From positions 1 to 35,675 of the forward strand of contig JAFQMP010000002.1 of NCBI GenBank assembly GCA_017396225.1: 35,675 nucleotides of DNA, read 5' to 3'. Source of the DNA: Clostridia bacterium. Lineage in GTDB: Bacteria > Bacillota > Clostridia > Oscillospirales > CAG-272. The position numbers and the translations under genes are program-made. Positions 31,612 to 35,675 of the stretch are shown in pieces. Numbering within the stretch: position 1 is the first letter of the stretch; each line of letters starts with the position of its first letter. The notes under the pieces were generated by a model, which was given only the letters and a program-made list of their open reading frames with translations, was not told the DNA's origin and searched no databases.

Positions 31612-31649
31612 AAAAAGCACCGCAGACAACTGTCTGCGGTGCTTTTTTT
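31612..31649. terminator. Shared bidirectional terminator
   Basis: A 16-bp stem (31612-31627 with 31632-31647), five A on one side and seven T on the other, lies between the convergent serine-hydrolase-like gene and cysK, and reaches the cysK stop codon. Confidence 0.92.
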
Positions 31650-32574
31650 ATTCTGCAAAAAGTGCAGTGGAAAGGTATCTGTCCCCGCCGTCGGGCAGAA
31701 TGACCACGATGACCTTGCCCTCGTTTTCGGGGCGCCCTGCCAGCTTCGTGGCGGCGTGGAGAGCCGCACCCGAGGAAATGCCTACCAAGATGCCCTCTGC
31801 CTTGGCGAGGTCGCGTGCGGCGGCGTATGCCTCATCTTCGGTGACGGGCAGAATTTCATCTATCAATCTGCGCTCCAGATTGTCGGGTACAAAGTTTGCG
31901 CCGATGCCCTGTAAGCCGTGTGGGGCAGGGGAGCCGCCCGCAAGGACGGGAGAGGCGGCGGGCTCTACCGCAACGACCTTCAGGGTAGGAATTTTGCCCT
32001 TGAGATAGGCGGCAGTGCCGCTGATTGTGCCGCCTGTGCCAACGCCTGCCACGAGAATATCCACGTGACCGCCGGTGTCGGTGTAAATTTCAGGCCCTGT
32101 GGTTGCGCGGTGCGCCATGGGGTTAGCGGGATTGTCAAACTGAGAGGGGATAAAGCTGCCTTCGGTTTGGGCAGCAAGTGTCTTTGCCTTTTCAATGGCG
32201 CCCGCCATGCCGAGCTTGCCGTCAGTCAGGACAATTTCTGCACCGTAAGCAGCAAGCAGACGGCGGCGCTCCGCGGACATCGTGTCTGGCATGGTTAAAA
32301 TCACGCGATAGCCGCGCGGCACGCCAATGGCGGCAAGCCCGATGCCTGTATTGCCGCTTGTCGGCTCAATGATTGTCGCGCCTTTTTTTAATTTGCCGGT
32401 CGCCTCGGCGGTTAAAATCATCGAGAGCGCCACACGGTCCTTGGAACTGCCTGCGGGGTTCATGCCCTCCAATTTCAAAAGCAGCTTGGTGGAAAGCGCC
32501 TTGCCTGCGGCATAGCCGACCGCCTCCAAAAGCGGCGTATCGCCAACCATTTCGCTGATGCTGCGGTAATACAT
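31648..32574 (-). CDS. cysK: Cysteine synthase (O-acetylserine sulfhydrylase)
   Basis: A PLP enzyme that makes cysteine from O-acetylserine and sulfide. The 308-aa protein has the PLP lysine in NPAGSSKDR (residue about 45), the substrate loop EPTSGNTGIGLA, the phosphate-binding GVGTGGTISG, HGLQGIGANFVP and GISSGAAL. SSKDR differs from the commoner SVKDR by one residue. ATG 32574 follows AAAGGAG. It is mono-cistronic, with a perfect consensus promoter overlapped by a 16-bp palindrome. No serine acetyltransferase gene is adjacent. Confidence 0.96.
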   Translation of the reverse strand: MYYRSISEMVGDTPLLEAVGYAAGKALSTKLLLKLEGMNPAGSSKDRVALSMILTAEATGKLKKGATIIEPTSGNTGIGLAAIGVPRGYRVILTMPDTMSAERRRLLAAYGAEIVLTDGKLGMAGAIEKAKTLAAQTEGSFIPSQFDNPANPMAHRATTGPEIYTDTGGHVDILVAGVGTGGTISGTAAYLKGKIPTLKVVAVEPAASPVLAGGSPAPHGLQGIGANFVPDNLERRLIDEILPVTEDEAYAAARDLAKAEGILVGISSGAALHAATKLAGRPENEGKVIVVILPDGGDRYLSTALFAE

Positions 32575-32601
32575 AGGGTGCTCCTTTCGATGAATGTTCT
32601 T

Positions 32602-32637
32602 CTATATAATTATATAGATTTGCGGATTGGCTGTCAA
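32602..32637 (-). promoter_or_regulatory. cysK promoter with a palindrome over the -10
   Basis: On the minus strand -35 TTGACA (32637-32632) and -10 TATAAT (32614-32609) are both perfect and 17 bp apart. A perfect 16-bp palindrome, CTATATAATTATATAG (32602-32617), covers the -10 and could be an operator for a cysteine-responsive repressor. The palindrome is all A/T inside, so chance is a real alternative. Confidence 0.8.
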
Positions 32638-32656
32638 GTATACAGAAATAAAAAAG

Positions 32657-32684
32657 CGGAGTGTCCCGGGTTGCAGACACTCCG
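32657..32684 (-). terminator. Intrinsic terminator of rpsT
   Basis: A 9-bp stem CGGAGTGTC/GACACTCCG (32684-32676 with 32665-32657 read on the minus strand), followed on that strand by CTTTTTT. It lies 12 bp past the rpsT stop. Confidence 0.88.
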
Positions 32685-32696
32685 TATTTTTTGCAA

Positions 32697-32960
32697 TTAA
32701 GCCATTGCGTTGAGCTTCTTGGTAAACTGGCTCTTCTTGTGAGCAGCAGCGTTCTTGTGGATAATGCCACGGGTAACAGCCATGTCAAGCTTCTTGACAG
32801 CTGCCTTGTAGGTCTCCTGTGCAAGTGCAACGTCACCGGCCTCAACAGCAGCCTCGTACTTCTTCATAGCAGTCTTCATCTGCGTACGGAAGATTTTGTT
32901 CTGCATGGTCTTGGTAGCGGTAACCTTTACACGCTTCTTAGCGCTTTTAATGTTCGGCAT
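32697..32960 (-). CDS. rpsT: 30S ribosomal protein S20
   Basis: S20 is a primary 16S-binding protein of the small subunit. The 87-aa protein begins MPNIKSAKKRVKV and is Lys/Ala-rich and helical throughout. The family signature VTRGIIHKNAAAHKKSQFTKKLN lies near the C-terminus. ATG 32960 follows GGAGGGTG, six bases away; the longer in-frame stretch to 33077 has no SD and is the mRNA leader. Codon use is optimised. It has its own promoter, structured leader and terminator. In E. coli, S20 represses its own translation; a leader hairpin here could serve the same end. Confidence 0.96.
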   Translation of the reverse strand: MPNIKSAKKRVKVTATKTMQNKIFRTQMKTAMKKYEAAVEAGDVALAQETYKAAVKKLDMAVTRGIIHKNAAAHKKSQFTKKLNAMA

Positions 32961-32966
32961 CTCATT

Positions 32967-33029
32967 CACCCTCCTTATAAATTTTTTATCCGGCTTAGGG
33001 CGAGGGCGCCTGAGAGGGTGCGCCGTCGC
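32967..33029 (-). promoter_or_regulatory. rpsT leader hairpin with loop complementary to its SD
   Basis: On the minus-strand RNA, 33029-33020 pairs with 33009-33000 over nine pairs and one C-C mismatch, with a 10-nt loop (33019-33010). Loop bases ACCCTC, plus the closing C, match the SD GGAGGGTG (32974-32967) over six to seven bases. The pairing could mask the SD. The A/T-rich link and short distance make this sterically possible, but it is unproven. Confidence 0.6.
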
Positions 33030-33048
33030 AATATCCATACAGTCATAT

Positions 33049-33077
33049 ATCATAACACAACGGAAACTAAATTGCAA
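33049..33077 (-). promoter_or_regulatory. Sigma-A promoter of rpsT
   Basis: On the minus strand -35 TTGCAA (33077-33072) and -10 TATGAT (33054-33049) are 17 bp apart, giving a leader of about 80 nt. Confidence 0.78.
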
Positions 33078-33087
33078 GACCTTTTTT

Positions 33088-33160
33088 GAAAAAAATGCAA
33101 AAATTTTTTTGAAAAAATTGGAAAAATTTTTGAAAAGTTCATATTTTTGCCAAAAAACCT
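33088..33160. other. Phased A-tracts between the rpsT and rpoB promoters
   Basis: Runs of four to seven A are centred near 33092, 33101, 33115, 33124 and 33135, roughly one per helical turn. They sit directly upstream of both divergent -35 elements. Such phasing bends DNA and can act as an UP element for both genes. No coding frame is supported here. Confidence 0.6.
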
Positions 33161-33161
33161 C

Positions 33162-33190
33162 TTGACAAGCGGCGTGCGCTTTGCTATAAT
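33162..33190 (+). promoter_or_regulatory. Consensus sigma-A promoter of rpoB
   Basis: -35 TTGACA (33162-33167) and -10 TATAAT (33185-33190) are perfect and 17 bp apart, with TGC before the -10 (extended -10). The transcript would have a leader of about 165 nt before ATG 33362. Confidence 0.93.
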
Positions 33191-33210
33191 ATTAAACTGC
33201 ATTATAATTG

Positions 33211-33283
33211 CCGTAGTGCCGACTTTTGGGTGCTGCGGAACAGTTCGCATCAAAACTATTATATACACGTATGCGCGAATTCT
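33211..33283 (+). ncRNA. Structured 5' leader of rpoB
   Basis: A 10-pair stem (33211-33220 with 33229-33238, three G-U pairs, 8-nt loop) is followed by a second stem. That one is CAG/CTG, TTCG/CGAA and CAT/ATG, joining 33241-33250 to 33271-33283 with small bulges. A third short hairpin, CCCAC/GTGGG, lies near 33320-33333. I know no named riboswitch with this outline. It could stabilise the mRNA or regulate rpoB. Structure is by hand pairing only. Confidence 0.5.
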
Positions 33284-33361
33284 GGCGGCGTTGATGTAAG
33301 CGTTTTGGACTTCCAGTCCCACGCCCGTGGGCAACAAAAAAGATTGGAGAGTAAAACAAAC

Positions 33362-35675
33362 ATGGTCAATGTAAGAGAGCAGTATCTTGGTCAAAACAAA
33401 AGAATGAGTTTTTCCAAGGCTCGCTACACGCTGGAGCTGCCGAATCTGGTAGAAATCCAGACCAAATCCTTCGAGTGGTTCCTCAAGGAGGGACTTGGTG
33501 AGGTGCTGCGTGACGTATCGCCCATCACCGATTTCTCCGGCAACCTTTCGATTGAGTTCCTGTCCTATTCGATCGACCAGAAGACCAAGTACACCGTGGA
33601 GGAGTGCAAGGAGCGCGACGCCAACTATGCCGCACCCCTGCGCGTCACCGTCCGCCTGACCAACAAGCTGACGGGCGAGGTGCAGAACTCTGACATTTTT
33701 ATGGGTGAAATTCCGCTGATGACCGAGAACGGTACCTTCGTTATCAACGGTGCGGAGCGCGTTATCGTTTCGCAGATTATCCGTTCACCCGGTATGTACT
33801 ACGCTTCCGAGATTGATAAGATGGGTAAGCGCAACTACACCGCCCAGATTATCCCTTACCGCGGTGCGTGGCTGGAGTATGAGACCGATAACAGCGGTGT
33901 CATCTACGTCCGCATCGACAAGAACCGCAAGGTTCCCCTTACGATGTTCATTCGTGCACTCGGTGCACTGGGGGACAAGCCCGAAATCGAGACCCGCGAG
34001 GACGTCTGCGCTATCTTTGGCGAAGAGGTTCGTCTGCGTGCCACCTTCGATAAGGACGAGTCCGAGGCACTGGCAGAGCATAACCTGAGCGCTGTCGGTC
34101 ACGAGGCACTCAAGGAGATTTTCAAGAAGCTCCGTCCCGGCGAGCCTGCTGTGGTTGATGCTGCACAGAAGCTTCTGTCCGACATTCTCTTTGACAACAA
34201 GCGCTACGACATTGCACCCGTTGGCCGCTACAAGTTCGACAAGAAGGTCGCGCTTGCTGCACGTATCGAGGGTCGCAAGCTTGCCGAGGCAGCTGTCAGC
34301 CCCATTACGGGTGAGGTTGTCTTTGAGGCAGGCGCGGTGCTTTCTCACGAGGACGCACTGGCAATCGAGCGCGCAGGTATCAACGGTGTTTCTATCGTTC
34401 TTGAGGACGGCGAGATTGTCAAGGTCTTCTCGAACAATACGATTGAGCCTGTGTACCTCCTTGGCTACGACCTGCAGGATTGCGGCGTAAAGGAGAGGGT
34501 CCGCACCTCTGTTCTTCTTGAGATTATGGAGGAGGCAGGTGACGACCGCGAGGCAGTGCGTGAGCTTGTTCTTCGCCGTATGGCAGAGCTCTGCCCCAAG
34601 CACATCACCAAGGACGACATCTTTGCATCTATCAACTACATGCTCGGTCTGATGCACGACCAGGGTCTCGGTCACTACGATGATATTGACCACCTTGGCA
34701 ACCGTCGTATCCGTTCTGTCGGTGAGCAGCTGCAGAATCAGCTCCGCATCGGCTTCAGCCGTATGAACAAGACGATTATCGACCGTATGGCAACGCAGGA
34801 CAGCGACAAGCTCTCGCCCCAGATGCTCATCAACACCCGTCCGATTGCAACGGGTATCCGTGAGTTCTTTGGCTCCTCTCAGCTTTCGCAGTTCATGGAC
34901 CAGAACAACCCCCTGGCAGAGCTGACGCACAAGCGCCGCCTCTCCGCACTCGGCCCCGGCGGTCTTTCCCGCGACCGTGCGTCCTTTGACGTCCGTGACG
35001 TTCACTATACGCACTACGGCCGTATGTGCCCCATTGAGACCCCCGAAGGTCCCAACATCGGTCTGATTTCCTACCTTACCACCTATGCACGCATCAGCGA
35101 GTACGGCTTCATTGAGGCGCCCTACCGCAGATACGACAAGGAGCGCGGCGTTGTCACCGATGAGGTTGTTTATATGACCGCAGACGTAGAGGACCGCTAC
35201 GTGATTGCACAGGCGAATGAGCCGCTTGACAGCGAGGGCCGTTTCGTCAACAAGATTGTCAATGCCCGCGATAAGAACGATATCTGCGAGGTTGAGGCTT
35301 CCCGCGTTGACTTCATGGACGTTTCTCCCAAAATGGTGGTTTCTGTTGCTACGGCAATGATTCCTTTCCTTGAAAATGACGATAACTCCCGTGCACTTAT
35401 GGGCTCTAACATGCAGAAGCAGGCAGTGCCGCTGATGGTGACCGATTCGCCCATCGTCGGTACCGGTATGGAGTATAAGGCAGCCGTCGACTCGGGTGTC
35501 GTTGTCCTTGCAAAGCGTGCGGGTATCGTTGATTACGTTGATGCAGACCGTATTGAGATTGTTCTTGATAACGGCGAGCGCGATGTTTATAACCTGATTA
35601 AGTTCACGCGTACCAACCAGGGTACTTGCTTCAACCAGCGCCCCATCGTTTCGAAGGGCGATATCGTTGAGGAGG
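33362..35675 (+). CDS. rpoB: DNA-directed RNA polymerase beta subunit, N-terminal two-thirds
   Basis: The open frame from ATG 33362 (after TTGGAGAG) runs off the window after about 771 codons without a stop. It begins MVNVREQYLGQNKRMSFSKARYTLELPNLVEIQ and contains RSPGMYYASE, then the rifampicin-region stretch GSSQLSQFMDQNNPLAELTH, followed by KRRLSALGPGGLSR and CPIETPEGPNIGLI. At the classical rifampicin positions (the Ser, Gln, Asp, His, Arg and Ser of that region) it has the susceptible residues. Codon use is strongly optimised. It has its own perfect promoter and leader. In most bacteria rpoB follows rplJ-rplL; here rpsT and cysK lie upstream on the other strand, so the usual ribosomal neighbours are elsewhere. 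Confidence 0.98.
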   Translation, partial: MVNVREQYLGQNKRMSFSKARYTLELPNLVEIQTKSFEWFLKEGLGEVLRDVSPITDFSGNLSIEFLSYSIDQKTKYTVEECKERDANYAAPLRVTVRLTNKLTGEVQNSDIFMGEIPLMTENGTFVINGAERVIVSQIIRSPGMYYASEIDKMGKRNYTAQIIPYRGAWLEYETDNSGVIYVRIDKNRKVPLTMFIRALGALGDKPEIETREDVCAIFGEEVRLRATFDKDESEALAEHNLSAVGHEALKEIFKKLRPGEPAVVDAAQKLLSDILFDNKRYDIAPVGRYKFDKKVALAARIEGRKLAEAAVSPITGEVVFEAGAVLSHEDALAIERAGINGVSIVLEDGEIVKVFSNNTIEPVYLLGYDLQDCGVKERVRTSVLLEIMEEAGDDREAVRELVLRRMAELCPKHITKDDIFASINYMLGLMHDQGLGHYDDIDHLGNRRIRSVGEQLQNQLRIGFSRMNKTIIDRMATQDSDKLSPQMLINTRPIATGIREFFGSSQLSQFMDQNNPLAELTHKRRLSALGPGGLSRDRASFDVRDVHYTHYGRMCPIETPEGPNIGLISYLTTYARISEYGFIEAPYRRYDKERGVVTDEVVYMTADVEDRYVIAQANEPLDSEGRFVNKIVNARDKNDICEVEASRVDFMDVSPKMVVSVATAMIPFLENDDNSRALMGSNMQKQAVPLMVTDSPIVGTGMEYKAAVDSGVVVLAKRAGIVDYVDADRIEIVLDNGERDVYNLIKFTRTNQGTCFNQRPIVSKGDIVEE

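Noticed and set aside
32961..33077. N-terminal extension of S20
   Set aside because: The family starts at MPNIKSA, the SD GGAGGGTG fits ATG 32960, and the upstream codons coincide with the structured leader.
33785..35014. 409-codon minus-strand frame opposite rpoB
   Set aside because: Mirror of rpoB codon bias with no recognisable protein features.

Overview
This window reads as chromosomal DNA of a moderately GC-rich, endospore-lineage Firmicute of the class Clostridia, probably an Oscillospirales-like gut anaerobe. The evidence is the sporulation pair yabP/yabQ beside a SpoVB-type flippase, a HemZ-type radical-SAM protein, a recJ-rel-dtd-hemZ block, and consensus sigma-A promoters with Gram-positive Shine-Dalgarno (SD) sites. 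The taxon is inferred; no rRNA gene is present. No tRNA, CRISPR array, insertion sequence or prophage was seen. Most genes are ordinary housekeeping genes, and the interest lies mainly in regulation.

Layout. 1-8341 (+): tail of an FAD-dependent dehydrogenase, recJ, a bifunctional (p)ppGpp synthetase/hydrolase, dtd, hemZ and a SpoVB/YabM-like flippase. 8349-11343 (+): the classical Bacillus yabN-yabO-yabP-yabQ-divIC order (mazG, rqcP, yabP, yabQ, divIC-like) with a HU gene inserted, then a small unknown gene. 11673-20977 (-): a 9.3-kb aromatic amino acid block. In transcription order it holds a Phe/Tyr-rich leader peptide with attenuator, DAHP synthase, chorismate mutase-prephenate dehydratase and prephenate dehydrogenase. 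A TetR-type regulator with its own operator-covered promoter follows, then aroB, aroA, aroC, a stand-alone chorismate mutase, an aroE-aroK fusion and aroQ. Together these cover every step from PEP + erythrose-4-phosphate to chorismate and into the Phe and Tyr branches. 21189-24910 (+): four separately promoted or terminated genes: mscL, a DUF11 protein, a calcineurin-like phosphoesterase and a YegP-like protein. 25046-27145 (+): pgk and tpiA. 27201-29654 (+): rbfA, nrnA and a YkvI-like permease. 29799-31610 (+): a membrane-anchored serine-hydrolase-fold protein that has lost its catalytic motifs. 31648-32960 (-): cysK and rpsT. 33362-end (+): rpoB, incomplete, with its own promoter and a structured leader.

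The strongest discovery is at 20783-21039. A consensus promoter drives a 25-codon leader ORF containing FFYYFYYF, followed by an intrinsic terminator just before the DAHP synthase gene. This is the arrangement of ribosome-stalling transcription attenuation (as in enterobacterial pheL), in a lineage where T-box riboswitches are the usual device. A second layer is a pair of 14-bp palindromes lying over the -10 of the tetR promoter, which heads the common-pathway genes. Other RNA-level candidates are a hairpin that buries the yabP SD and an rpsT leader hairpin whose loop is complementary to the rpsT SD.
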